Positions 26,801 through 35,199 of a DNA stretch of 64,000 bases are shown here, one piece after another. Made by a program: the position numbers and the translations under genes. The notes under the pieces were generated by a model that saw nothing but the letters and a program-made list of their open reading frames with translations, was not told the DNA's origin and did no database searches. How positions within the stretch are numbered: position 1 is the first letter of the stretch; each line of letters starts with the position of its first letter. Source of the stretch: Bacteroides clarus YIT 12056 (GTDB lineage: Bacteria > Bacteroidota > Bacteroidia > Bacteroidales > Bacteroidaceae); assembly GCF_900129655.1 (NCBI RefSeq), contig NZ_FQWK01000005.1, positions 186,001-250,000 of the forward strand. The letters are read 5' to 3'.

Positions 26801-26957
26801 GTCTATTTATAATCCATGCTATTTCTTGTTGGGTGATTATAAAGGGTATAATCCTGAAGGTATTAAGAGCTTTGATACTCCATTGATTGATGGTTATCAG
26901 AGTGGTGCAATGCCGTTGGCTCGTACTTATACGCTTGGCTTTAATTTTCAATTTTAA
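23850..26957 (+). CDS. SusC/RagA TonB-dependent transporter (alginate locus)
   Basis: A 1035-residue outer-membrane importer. A signal peptide (about 1-32, ending IFAQ) is followed by a carboxypeptidase-regulatory-like beta-sandwich (about 36-115, VTGQVIDVTNSPLPGVN), the TonB-box region with DEVVVVGYGVQKK, the plug (about 125-230, with VVDGYPI and AAIYGSRGANGIIIVTT) and a 22-strand barrel ending in aromatic LGFNFQF. With the SusD partner immediately downstream (6 bases) it would import alginate oligosaccharides made by the surface PL6 lyase. Codon use is AT-rich like the rest of this locus and unlike the second SusC at 56527. Confidence 0.95.
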   Translation: MKNRQLFQTASRRTFLLIMFCWMQLYGMAIFAQTKIVTGQVIDVTNSPLPGVNILVKGTTIGCITDIDGNYSISVPDLATDILVFSYIGFTQKEVACKGQPKINVTLTEDQQQLDEVVVVGYGVQKKSHLTGSISKIKNENLGQLPVSRADQALVGKLAGVQIQNISAQSGASPKIQIRGIGSISADTNPLIVVDGYPIPGDLSDVDMNDVESIEVLKDAASAAIYGSRGANGIIIVTTRSGSSEGSKPTIRINSYGGVKERLLKGIQRTRPEDWKIKAEQIYAEMGRPISGAHASMVDDMKKVYVASDVLGTQTDWVEETIKLGYIQNHQISVSGGSKNVNYYASGSFLDEKGIVITDRYKKFNLNAKVDAKINDKLEFGVNVNAVVDSQRAYRSGSQSNINQVFRDAMYIPVRHTAETIEWARLSDPTLNIGDYAHEYHFSKVPYNGEYISVKNAGGNNGISTTLERNDRTGYIKALGNIYLQYQPVKGLILKSSFGGYASMMDYKFYQSSLAHNNGKTSGQYKTAKVIDWLNENIATYTPNLGENHSLSILAGYTVQKTTGYNSNMTASDFPTDNIQTLNAGIINSGNTTEYEELLLSALGRVTYSYKGKYLASVSSRWDGSSRFGINNKWGYFPSVSLGWRISEESFFTPVKKIIDELKIRASFGASGNKNIGNYQAFGLLSQSNAVINNKVTPGYTQISSENKDLGWERTYQYNGGFDLGMFNNRLRINLDAYYTITDKLLLEREISSMTGQTNQLVNMGKMSNTGYEIEITTQNIQTKDFSWSTSLNIAQNFNKVLNLGGVDKIISSPKGEEKRPTYFVTEVGKPLVQFYGFVVEKEIPNEGLISPVWPVDVKPELVHVKDLDGNGKIDDDDMVAQGSPYPKVTWGMTNDLKWKDFDLNVVVQGSHGNKVFNIDEHYAQSQWNGKLLPEYQNSYNNIKHKASACWFVEDASFIAIRSINLGYTLPKNIMKNCSLRVYASIYNPCYFLLGDYKGYNPEGIKSFDTPLIDGYQSGAMPLARTYTLGFNFQF

Positions 26958-26963
26958 TTACTA

Positions 26964-28421
26964 ATGTTGACTGATATGAAAAAAATGAAATATATAATAG
27001 GTTTGGGTTTAAGCTTATTTTTGGCTTCCTGTACGGATGCATTGGATTTACAACCTAAATCAGATTTGACACAAACAAACTTCTTTAATAAGACAAGTGA
27101 TGTTGAATTGGCTTTGGTTGGTTGTTATGACGGTCTCCAACAAATGTCTTTGAATCATGATTATGTATTGATGGAAATGCGTTCAGATCTTTCTTCTTCT
27201 TATTTGGCAGAAGGTGAGTTTGGATATATTGACACTTTTGTGAAAGATATTGTTGAGAGTGGTGATGTATATAATTATTGGAAAGCCTGTTTCAATGCTC
27301 TTTCCCGTACAAACTTAGTAATAGATAATTTGGGTATAGTAAATGATGAGGTGACTCGCAACCGAATAGAAGGTGAAGCACGCTTTATACGTGCATTAGT
27401 TTACTTTAATATGGTTCGTTTATGGGGGGATTTACCTATTATTACTCGTACGATAGATGCCAATGAAACAGATATGTTTCGCCGGAAGCCTCTTTCTGAG
27501 GTTTATTCTACTGTCATTATTCCCGATTTAGAGTTTGCTATAAATAATTTGCCTGACATGACTAAGGGCAAAGCAAATGCTATGGCAGCTAAAGCGTTGC
27601 TTGCTAAAGTATATCTTACTTTAGGTCGTCATTCCGATGCAAAGACTTTGCTTGCTACTTTGATTAATATGTCAGATCCTAGCAAGAGTACTGTTTCAGG
27701 AGTAGGATTAGCTTCAGACTATAGCTCTATATTCTCAGAAAGCACTAAATGGAATAGTGAGATATTATTTGCTGTTCAATTTAATTCTACTTCGGGTGAA
27801 GGACAAACATTTAGTTATGATTTTTCTGTATTTGGTGGTAATTCAGGTTTAAATACACCTACTACTCCATTCGCTGAGGAATGTGAAAGTGATGTTGTAC
27901 GTAGCCAGACCAATTTAATGGAAGAAGATAAGGCGGGTATTTGGATTGTGTGTGGTAAATACTTGAAAAGGGGAACTAAGCCTTCACAAAAGGATAATGC
28001 TGCCGATGCTCCTATTTTACGTTATGCTGATGTACTTTTAATGTATGTTGAAGCGGTATTAGGTGCTCCCTCTGAACCTTATGCGAATGATATAACTAAT
28101 GATGTGAATGCTTTAGCCGTTTATAATGCAGTGAGGGCACGTGCAGGGTATCTTCCCGTAACTTCGGTTTCTAGAAATGAATTACTTCAGGAACGTAAAT
28201 TTGAGTTTGCGTTCGAAAACCAACGTTGGTTTGATTTACAGCGTGTAGTTGGAGTATCTGAAACGATTCGAATTATGGAAGCACACGGACAGGACTCTAG
28301 ACTTTTACCAAAGCAGAAATTTACTAAGGTAGAAAGATTTCAAATGCTTTATCCTATTCCGGGACGTGAAATTCGTTTGTTAGGAAAAGAAATTTTATCT
28401 CAGAACGAGGGTTATAACTGA
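26964..28421 (+). CDS. SusD/RagB surface glycan-binding lipoprotein (alginate locus)
   Basis: A 485-residue SusD homologue. A lipobox (LASC) follows a short hydrophobic stretch, so it is a surface lipoprotein acting as a lid on SusC. The N-terminal TPR-like helices contain ALSRTNLVIDNLG and GEARFIRALVYFNMVRLWGDLPI, and the C-terminal RagB/SusD region has LRYADVLLMYVEAV and NQRWFDLQRV. ATG 26964 and ATG 26976 (MKKMKYII) are both possible; the second gives a more usual signal peptide. No SusE/SusF-type gene follows; the next gene is an esterase. Confidence 0.94.
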   Translation: MLTDMKKMKYIIGLGLSLFLASCTDALDLQPKSDLTQTNFFNKTSDVELALVGCYDGLQQMSLNHDYVLMEMRSDLSSSYLAEGEFGYIDTFVKDIVESGDVYNYWKACFNALSRTNLVIDNLGIVNDEVTRNRIEGEARFIRALVYFNMVRLWGDLPIITRTIDANETDMFRRKPLSEVYSTVIIPDLEFAINNLPDMTKGKANAMAAKALLAKVYLTLGRHSDAKTLLATLINMSDPSKSTVSGVGLASDYSSIFSESTKWNSEILFAVQFNSTSGEGQTFSYDFSVFGGNSGLNTPTTPFAEECESDVVRSQTNLMEEDKAGIWIVCGKYLKRGTKPSQKDNAADAPILRYADVLLMYVEAVLGAPSEPYANDITNDVNALAVYNAVRARAGYLPVTSVSRNELLQERKFEFAFENQRWFDLQRVVGVSETIRIMEAHGQDSRLLPKQKFTKVERFQMLYPIPGREIRLLGKEILSQNEGYN

Positions 28422-28426
28422 TAAAA

Positions 28427-30007
28427 ATGATGAAAAGAGGTTGTATATTTGTATGTTTGCAAATTTGTATCTGTTGGGGGCTCCTTTGGGGAGCCTCCAC
28501 GGGTAATAATTTCCAGTTGTCTTTAGCTGAAGTTTTTGGTGAAGGAATGGTATTGCAGCAAGAAGATATAAATAATATTTGGGGAATAGGACGTCCTTTT
28601 GCTATAGTACAGGTCGAATTTCAAGATCAAAAAGTAAAGACAGAAGTTAAGCCTGACGGGCGCTGGATGTTGTCTTTGAAGAATCTGGCTGCTGGGGGGC
28701 CATATCGGTTAAAAGTAACTTCAGAAAATGAATCTGTTCTACTGTCTGAAGTGTATGTTGGAGAAGTGTGGTTAGCAACAGGACAATCAAATATGGAGCG
28801 TAAGCTGTTTATGAGTGAAAATGGAGAAGCTGTTGTTCGTTCAGCTAATAATCAGAATATTCATTTTCTAATAGTACCTCAAGTATATTATAAAGGGCAT
28901 AATGTTAATAAAGAAATGAAATGGCAGACCGCAACAGCGCCACAAGTTGCGAATATGTCTGCCATCGGTTATTATTTTGCTTGTAAGCTTCAGAAAGAAT
29001 TAAATGTTCCTATTGGTATCATTTGTTGTTATCGTGGTGGAACGCCTGCTGAAGCTTGGGTGAAAGAAGAGACGCTGGAAAGAGATGATAAATTACGTCC
29101 TATTTTGGATAATTATCGTAAAGTTGCTATTATGGATGATACCTTATATGAGAAAAAAATGGAGGAGTATAAGGTACTTTATAGGGTTTATAATGACTCA
29201 GTGACTATGGGATATAAAAACGTTGTTCGTCCTTTCGAACCAGTGGGCCCTAAACATCATAAACGCCCTTGTGGATTGTATCATACTATGTTGCAGCGTA
29301 TTATTCCTTATACGGCTAAAGGTGTAATTTGGTATCAAGGCGAGGGTAATGCAGAGCGGGCGGAGCAGTATAGAGTACTTTTTCCAGCATTAATTAGACA
29401 ATGGCGTACTGATTTTCATCAACCTGATTTACCATTTTATTTTGTTCAGTTGTCGAATTTTGATCATCCTTTTTGGCAAGATCGTCCAAATTGGGCTGAG
29501 TTACGTGATGCCCAGCTATTTACATGGAAAACAGTAAAGAATACTGCTATGGTAGTCAGTATTGATAAAGGGGAGAAAAACGATGTACACCCTATTTATA
29601 AGAAACCTATTGGTGAACGTTTAGCATCCTGTGCTTTGCATTTGCAATATGATAAAAAAGTACCATATTCAGGCCCGGTATATAAATCAATGCAAATAAA
29701 AGACAATAAAGCAGAAATTAGTTTTGATTTTGTTTATTCTGGTTTGACTGCTTTGGGCGGGGAATTGAAAGGTTTTTCTATTTGTGGGGCGGATTATAAT
29801 TTTGTATCGGCAAGAGCGGAAATTAGGGATGGAAAAGTATTTGTCTGGTCTGATGTTGTAGAGCGTCCTATTGCGGTACGTTATGGTTGGTCTAATTGGA
29901 CGGAAGCTAATCTTTTTAATAAAGAGGGTTTCCCAGCAACTCCTTTCCGTACAGATAATTTCTCATTAATGACAGAGGGTATTTATTATCCGATGAAAAT
30001 TCGTTAA
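28427..30007 (+). CDS. Sialate O-acetylesterase-like SGNH hydrolase (SASA domain)
   Basis: A 526-residue secreted carbohydrate O-acetylesterase-like protein. An N-terminal signal (about 1-24) precedes a beta-domain (40-105) and the SASA/SGNH region with the nucleophile motif GQSNM (Ser121), GVIWYQGEGNA (299-309) and the catalytic D386-V-H388. Known relatives remove acetyl groups from sialic acid or plant glycans. Its position between susD and the PL6 gene suggests removal of O-acetyl groups from alginate; acetylation occurs in bacterial alginates and blocks lyases. No sialidase is nearby, so a sialic acid role is unlikely here. The real substrate remains inference. Confidence 0.85.
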   Translation: MMKRGCIFVCLQICICWGLLWGASTGNNFQLSLAEVFGEGMVLQQEDINNIWGIGRPFAIVQVEFQDQKVKTEVKPDGRWMLSLKNLAAGGPYRLKVTSENESVLLSEVYVGEVWLATGQSNMERKLFMSENGEAVVRSANNQNIHFLIVPQVYYKGHNVNKEMKWQTATAPQVANMSAIGYYFACKLQKELNVPIGIICCYRGGTPAEAWVKEETLERDDKLRPILDNYRKVAIMDDTLYEKKMEEYKVLYRVYNDSVTMGYKNVVRPFEPVGPKHHKRPCGLYHTMLQRIIPYTAKGVIWYQGEGNAERAEQYRVLFPALIRQWRTDFHQPDLPFYFVQLSNFDHPFWQDRPNWAELRDAQLFTWKTVKNTAMVVSIDKGEKNDVHPIYKKPIGERLASCALHLQYDKKVPYSGPVYKSMQIKDNKAEISFDFVYSGLTALGGELKGFSICGADYNFVSARAEIRDGKVFVWSDVVERPIAVRYGWSNWTEANLFNKEGFPATPFRTDNFSLMTEGIYYPMKIR

Positions 30008-30035
30008 CTAGTGAAACTTTAATATATAGCTTGTG

Positions 30036-32309
30036 ATGCTTAAATCATTTATTAAACTTTGTTGGATTTTTCCTTTGTTGGCCGCATGTTCGCAAGGAAA
30101 TCGGACTATTGACTTAAATTCTCTTCAAAGTACTTTGGAGAAAGCTGGTCCAGGTGATACGATTTATATTAAATCAGGTACATATACAAATATCCAGTTA
30201 CAACTTGAGGGGTATGGTAAGGTAGAAGAGCCGATTGTTGTTATGGCTCAACAACCAGGCAGTGTTTTTATAGAAGGTGTATCTAATCTTCGTTTATGTG
30301 GAGAATACGTTGAAATAAACGGATTGCATTTTCGTAATGGTTACACTCCTAAAGGAGCTGTGATTGAGTTTCGTAATGGTGAAAAAGTTGCTAACAACTG
30401 CCGTATAACAGATTGTGTCATTGATTACTTCAATCCGATAGATCGTGGGGTATCTGGAAGCTGGATTCTTCTTTACGGACGAAATAACCGACTGGACCAT
30501 AATTCTATTTTGGGTAAGCTTTATGCAGGAGTAACTTTGGCTGTTATTTTAAATGGTGAGGGAGACCGTAATAATAATCATAGAATTGATCATAATTATT
30601 TCGGTGAACGTCCGATATTGGGCTCAAATGGGGGCGAAACGATTCGTGTGGGAACCTCACATCATGCATTTTTTTCTTCGAATACTGTGATAGAAGACAA
30701 TATGTTTCACCATTGTAATGGAGAAGTTGAAGTTGTTTCTATCAAATCAAGTGATAACATTATTCGTAATAATGTATTTTTAGAATGTCGTGGTATTTTG
30801 GCTTTACGTCATGGTAACCGTAATTTAGTTGAAGGAAATGCATTTATAGGAAATGGATTACCTTGTACAGGCGGAGTACGTATAGTCAATGAAGGGCATA
30901 CTATTAAGGGAAATTTGTTCTATGGGCTGAAAGGTGATCGTTTTTTTGCGGCTCTTGGGTTGATGAATGCGGTTCCTAATTCTTTACCTAACCGTTATCA
31001 TCATGTAAAGGATGTAACGTTAGAAGATAACCGCTTTATTAATTGTGATAATATCTTATTTTGTGTAGGAAAAGATAATGAACGTACATTACCACCCTCA
31101 AATATCTCTTTTATTCGTAATCAGTTCATTAGTAAGTCGGATAAAGCGCTTTATCAGTCTTTTGATGATATTTCTGGTTTTACTTTTATTGATAATGTGG
31201 TGAATTATCCCTATACCGTAACACAAAGAGGGTTTCAGAATAATACGACTTTATCAGATAGTATTGATTTAAAGCCATATATGGAGAAAAAAAACGGTGC
31301 AAGTTGGTATACTCTTTCTGAAAATCATGAATTGGTGCTTACCGGTAATGAAATCAGTGTGAAGGCAGGACAAAATACACTATTAGAGGCTTTGAATCAA
31401 GCACAGTCCGGTGATATTTTGAATCTCTCGGAAGAGGGTGTCTATTGGCTGGATAATACTTTGTTGATAGATAAATATATTCGTATTCAAGCAGATTCCC
31501 ATTTATCTAAACGCCCCGTTTTATGCTTTAATGGTATGTCTGGTAAAGCATTTGTGACCATTGTCAATGGTGGAAACTTGGAAATACAAGGTCTTGCTTT
31601 CAATGGTGAAGGTGAGGCGGGGAAAGCTTTGTCCGAAGGTGGTATAACCGTGAAATCAGGTACTATTACTCCTTATTTACTTACTGTTGATAATTGCGAA
31701 TTCTATAATTTCAATGAATCTGGCTTGGCGGCCATCCGTGGTGAAAAATCTACTTTCTCACCAATGGTGATTATCCGGAATTCTTTTTTTCATGACATGT
31801 CAGGGGAAGCAATTAATTTTGCTGGAGAGAAGGATGATAAAGGTAAGTACAATGTAGAAGAGTTACATGTTGATAATTGTATATTTTATCGGTTATTAGG
31901 TAGTGCTTTGAATATTTATCGAGGTGGAAATGATGAAAGCACCAGTGGACCATTGTTGACAGTTGACCATTGTACAATTGAAAATGTGGACAATAAAGAG
32001 CAAGGTTCTGCTATGCGTTTGATAGGAGTACAAAGTGCTACTGTGACTAATTGTTCTTTTGCCAACAGTGGAAAGGGAGGAGCCAGTATTCGTTTCAATG
32101 AGATGAGTTGGGATAAATTGTCAGTGTCTTATATTAATCTGTATAATTCCGGACGTATTGCTTCTTTCTGGGGTAAATTGGGGAGTAAGAATATTACAAA
32201 CTATAGACCTGAATATGTAGATGCGAATACTGGTAATTTTTATCAGATTTCAACATCACCATTATCCAATAAAGCTTCTGACAAGAAAGATTTAGGAATC
32301 ACACAATGA
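30036..32309 (+). CDS. PL6 alginate lyase (chondroitinase B-like), two beta-helix domains
   Basis: A 757-residue surface or periplasmic lyase. A lipobox (LLAAC, Cys18) predicts a lipoprotein. The N-terminal parallel beta-helix carries the PL6 catalytic pair Lys237 (VVSIKSS) and Arg258 (ALRHGNRN), 21 residues apart as in chondroitinase B, with Ca2+-ligand Glu230 and Glu232 before it. A second right-handed beta-helix fills about 430-740, giving the long two-domain form. I start at ATG 30036; a GTG lies one codon upstream. It is last in the susC operon and followed by a terminator. Dermatan sulfate is the alternative substrate for PL6, but PL17 and KdgF point to alginate. Confidence 0.92.
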   Translation: MLKSFIKLCWIFPLLAACSQGNRTIDLNSLQSTLEKAGPGDTIYIKSGTYTNIQLQLEGYGKVEEPIVVMAQQPGSVFIEGVSNLRLCGEYVEINGLHFRNGYTPKGAVIEFRNGEKVANNCRITDCVIDYFNPIDRGVSGSWILLYGRNNRLDHNSILGKLYAGVTLAVILNGEGDRNNNHRIDHNYFGERPILGSNGGETIRVGTSHHAFFSSNTVIEDNMFHHCNGEVEVVSIKSSDNIIRNNVFLECRGILALRHGNRNLVEGNAFIGNGLPCTGGVRIVNEGHTIKGNLFYGLKGDRFFAALGLMNAVPNSLPNRYHHVKDVTLEDNRFINCDNILFCVGKDNERTLPPSNISFIRNQFISKSDKALYQSFDDISGFTFIDNVVNYPYTVTQRGFQNNTTLSDSIDLKPYMEKKNGASWYTLSENHELVLTGNEISVKAGQNTLLEALNQAQSGDILNLSEEGVYWLDNTLLIDKYIRIQADSHLSKRPVLCFNGMSGKAFVTIVNGGNLEIQGLAFNGEGEAGKALSEGGITVKSGTITPYLLTVDNCEFYNFNESGLAAIRGEKSTFSPMVIIRNSFFHDMSGEAINFAGEKDDKGKYNVEELHVDNCIFYRLLGSALNIYRGGNDESTSGPLLTVDHCTIENVDNKEQGSAMRLIGVQSATVTNCSFANSGKGGASIRFNEMSWDKLSVSYINLYNSGRIASFWGKLGSKNITNYRPEYVDANTGNFYQISTSPLSNKASDKKDLGITQ

Positions 32310-32337
32310 TGTTAATTAGGTTTATTAGTTAGGTTAG

Positions 32338-32362
32338 GAGCGTGCGGGAAAGCACGCTCTTT
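32338..32362 (+). terminator. Terminator after the alginate susC operon
   Basis: GAGCGTGC (32338-32345) pairs exactly with GCACGCTC (32352-32359), followed by TTT. It marks the right border of the AT-rich locus; the convergent flavoprotein gene ends at 32367. Confidence 0.8.
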
Positions 32363-32366
32363 CTCG

Positions 32367-32846
32367 TTATTTCACTTCACTCGGCCTCAGCCCGAACGAT
32401 TTGCAACTTATTTCATCCACCTTCACTTCCCATATTTTCACATTGCGTACAGCCGGTTCGGCATAATTGCACGCATTGTCTGTATATTGTTTCATGAGCA
32501 TATCGAGTATCCGGCGTTTCTCATCCATATCTTCTATGAAGCGTACTTTGCCTTTACAGATAACGCTGCGGGATTTCATGCTGTAACTGCAAGCTATCTG
32601 TTTGTGCATATACACCAGTTCGTGCCCTTCACAAAAGTTAATGCAGACCTGCGGATGCCGTACCACCATTTCTATTTTACTTCCTTCGGGCCCCGAGTGC
32701 AGATAGACGGTATCATTTTCCCAGGCAAAGTTCATGGGCACTACATACGGATTGCCTTCTCCGTCGGTAATCCCGACCGTACAATAAGGGCATTTACGGA
32801 TAATATCTTCTATTTGCGCGCGATCTGTAATAGTAATTGTCTTCAT
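32367..32846 (-). CDS. Pyridoxamine 5'-phosphate oxidase-like flavin-binding protein (NimA-like)
   Basis: A 159-residue split-barrel protein of the Pyridox_ox_2 class, which contains the 5-nitroimidazole reductases and many FMN- or heme-binding proteins of unknown role. The N-terminal region has CTVGITDGEGNPYVVPMNF and VYLHSGPEGSKIEM, the usual flavin phosphate-binding segment. His74 or the nearby charged residues could contact substrate, but no activity can be assigned; resistance to nitroimidazoles should not be assumed. Composition returns here to that of the chromosome. It stands alone between the alginate locus terminator and rnr. Confidence 0.8.
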   Translation of the reverse strand: MKTITITDRAQIEDIIRKCPYCTVGITDGEGNPYVVPMNFAWENDTVYLHSGPEGSKIEMVVRHPQVCINFCEGHELVYMHKQIACSYSMKSRSVICKGKVRFIEDMDEKRRILDMLMKQYTDNACNYAEPAVRNVKIWEVKVDEISCKSFGLRPSEVK

Positions 32847-32880
32847 GTATGTGTATGTAAGCTTTTATAATAATCCTGTT

Positions 32881-35040
32881 TTATTCAATCAGGGCAAAGT
32901 CCAGTTGCTTTTTCTCGAGGTTGGCGCGTGCCACCTTGATGGTGATAGCGTCACCGAGGCTGTACGTGCGTTTCTTCCGTCGTCCGCGCAGGCAATAGTT
33001 CTTTTCATCGAATTCGTAGTAATCATCATCGAGGTCGCGGATAGGTATCATTCCCTCGCATTTATTCTCGTTCAGCTCAACGTACAGTCCCCATTCGGTA
33101 ACGCCGGAAATAACACCGTCGTAAGTCTGTCCCAGACGTTCCGTCATGTATTCCACTTGTTTGTACTTGATAGAGGCGCGTTCCGCATTGGCGGCTATCT
33201 GCTCCATGCCGCTGGAATGTTCGCAGAGCGCTTCGTATTTCTGCTCGGAAACGCTTCGTCCGCCTAAATCCAGGTACTTGGTCAGCAACCGGTGCACCAT
33301 CATGTCCGGATAGCGGCGGATGGGAGAGGTGAAGTGGGTATAATAGTCGAATGCCAATCCATAGTGCCCGATGTTGTGCACGGAATAGCGTGCCTTTTGC
33401 ATGGCGCGGATAGATACGGTTTCGATGAGATTCTCTTCTTTCTTCCCTTGAATATCATCCAGCAGGTGGTTGATGGATTTGGACACATCTGTTTTGGTTC
33501 CGCTGGTGCGCAGCTTATAGCCGAAGCGGGCGATGAACTGTGACAGGTTATCCAGCTTCTCCGGGTCCGGCAGGTCGTGAATACGATAAGGGAATACTTT
33601 CGGCTTTTTGTTTTTGGGTACACGCCCTATCTTTTCGGCCACAGTGCGGTTGGCGAGTAGCATGAACTCCTCTACCAGCTTGTTGGCGTCTTTGGATTCT
33701 TTGAAATATACGCTGACGGGCTTGCCCTTCTCATCAATCTCGAATTTCACTTCATAGCGGTCGAAGTTGATGGCGCCGGCGGCAAATCGCTTTTCGCGCA
33801 ATATCTTGGCAAGCGAATCCAGTTTGAGGATTTCCTCTTTAAAATCTCCCTCTTTGGTTTCGATAATCTGTTGCGCTTCCTCGTATGTGAAGCGGCGGTC
33901 GGACTTGATAACCGTATGTACGATGCGCGAGTTCTTTACTTCTCCCTTGTCCGTCATTTCGAAGATGGCGGAATAAGCCAGTTTCTCTTCATCGGGACGC
34001 AAGGAGCAGATGAAGTTGCACAGCCGTTCGGGCAGCATCGGAATGGTGCGGTCTACGAGATAAACGGATGTCGCCCGTTTCTCCGCTTCTTTATCGATGA
34101 TGCCGCCTTCCGTTACATAATGTGTCACGTCGGCAATGTGCACGCCCACTTCCCACAGGTTGTCCTTCAGTTTGCGGACGGACAGGGCATCGTCAAAGTC
34201 TTTGGCGTCTTTGGGGTCTATGGTAAAGGTGGTTATATTGCGGAAATCTTCACGTTTGGCATACTCCTCCGCGGGAATTTCGGCGGGAATCTTGTCCGCG
34301 GCTTTTTCCACGGATGCGGGATAGACATACGGCAACCCGAATTCGGCCAGGATGGCGTGCATCTCGGTGGTGTTGTCTCCGGCTTTTCCCAGGATGTCAA
34401 TGACCTGACCGATGGGGTTCTTAGCCTTATCAGGCCATTCCACTACCTTGACAATGGCTTTGTCGCCTGTTTTTCCACCTTTCAGTTTCTCTTTGGGGAT
34501 GAAGATGTCGTTGGCCAGCGTACGGTTTTCCGTGACAAGGAAAGCGTAGGACTTGGCAACTTCCAGCGTTCCTACGAAGGTATCGTTGGCGCGTTCCAGT
34601 ATTTCGATGACTTCGCCTTCGGCTTCACGTCCGCGGCGTTTGGCATAAAAGGCGATGCGTACTTTGTCGCCTGCCATGGCGTGTGCCGAGTTGCGTTCGG
34701 CCACGAAAATGGGGTCACCGCCACCTTCGGGGATGAATGAGTTCTTTCCGTTGCTTTTGCGCTGGAAAGTACCGGTCATTTCCACGCCATGATTGTTCAG
34801 CTTGTATTTATGCTTGTCCACCTCGGTGATGTAATCGTCATCCGACAACTCGGACAGGATATCCATACACAGCATTTTCAGCGGATGCGTGGTGAGGTGC
34901 AGTTGTTCAAAAATGTATTTCAGGGACAGTACTTCGTCTTGTTTTATGTGGAAGAAGTCCAATAGCGTTTTGACGAGCTCTTTCTTCTTCATTCGCTTGC
35001 CGGCTTTTTTCTCTTTCTTTTCTTTCTTTGTCTTAGCCAT
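32881..35040 (-). CDS. rnr: Ribonuclease R
   Basis: A 719-residue 3'-5' exoribonuclease degrading structured RNA. A very Lys-rich N-terminus (MAKTKKEKKEKKAGK) is followed by a winged-helix region, two cold-shock domains (about 80-230), the RNB catalytic domain with TIDPKDAKDFDDALS (metal Asp cluster, about 270-285), HYGLAFDYYTHFTSPIRRYPD, and a C-terminal S1 domain (about 635-715, YDGVISGVTEWGLYVEL). Length is slightly below that of E. coli RNase R, lacking its long basic C-terminal tail. ATG at 35040. Confidence 0.95.
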   Translation of the reverse strand: MAKTKKEKKEKKAGKRMKKKELVKTLLDFFHIKQDEVLSLKYIFEQLHLTTHPLKMLCMDILSELSDDDYITEVDKHKYKLNNHGVEMTGTFQRKSNGKNSFIPEGGGDPIFVAERNSAHAMAGDKVRIAFYAKRRGREAEGEVIEILERANDTFVGTLEVAKSYAFLVTENRTLANDIFIPKEKLKGGKTGDKAIVKVVEWPDKAKNPIGQVIDILGKAGDNTTEMHAILAEFGLPYVYPASVEKAADKIPAEIPAEEYAKREDFRNITTFTIDPKDAKDFDDALSVRKLKDNLWEVGVHIADVTHYVTEGGIIDKEAEKRATSVYLVDRTIPMLPERLCNFICSLRPDEEKLAYSAIFEMTDKGEVKNSRIVHTVIKSDRRFTYEEAQQIIETKEGDFKEEILKLDSLAKILREKRFAAGAINFDRYEVKFEIDEKGKPVSVYFKESKDANKLVEEFMLLANRTVAEKIGRVPKNKKPKVFPYRIHDLPDPEKLDNLSQFIARFGYKLRTSGTKTDVSKSINHLLDDIQGKKEENLIETVSIRAMQKARYSVHNIGHYGLAFDYYTHFTSPIRRYPDMMVHRLLTKYLDLGGRSVSEQKYEALCEHSSGMEQIAANAERASIKYKQVEYMTERLGQTYDGVISGVTEWGLYVELNENKCEGMIPIRDLDDDYYEFDEKNYCLRGRRKKRTYSLGDAITIKVARANLEKKQLDFALIE

Positions 35041-35170
35041 AATTTGATGTCTTTTTATCTTTCTTGCAAAGTAAACAAATAAATGTATTCACTCGTTCAC
35101 TCTGCCTTCAAAATCTTTCTGTCTTACTGAAATTTATAGGGGAACGACCGGTCATAATAGATTTATGTAC

Positions 35171-35178
35171 TATATTTG
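35171..35178 (+). promoter_or_regulatory. -7 element of the CDF transporter gene
   Basis: TATATTTG matches TAnnTTTG and lies 21 bases before the chosen ATG (35200). Its position supports that start over the upstream TTG at 35176. Confidence 0.55.
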
Positions 35179-35199
35179 CAGCGACTTAGAAGAAAGGGC

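Noticed and set aside
28427..30007. Sialic acid utilisation
   Set aside because: Only the family name suggests it; no sialidase, NanA/NanE or sialate transporter is encoded around it.
16522..32366. Conjugative or integrative element
   Set aside because: No integrase, mobilisation gene, tRNA target or flanking direct repeat was found at either border.
32367..32846. Nitroimidazole resistance gene (nim)
   Set aside because: The fold matches, but many flavin split-barrel proteins share it; nothing in the sequence ties it specifically to Nim activity.
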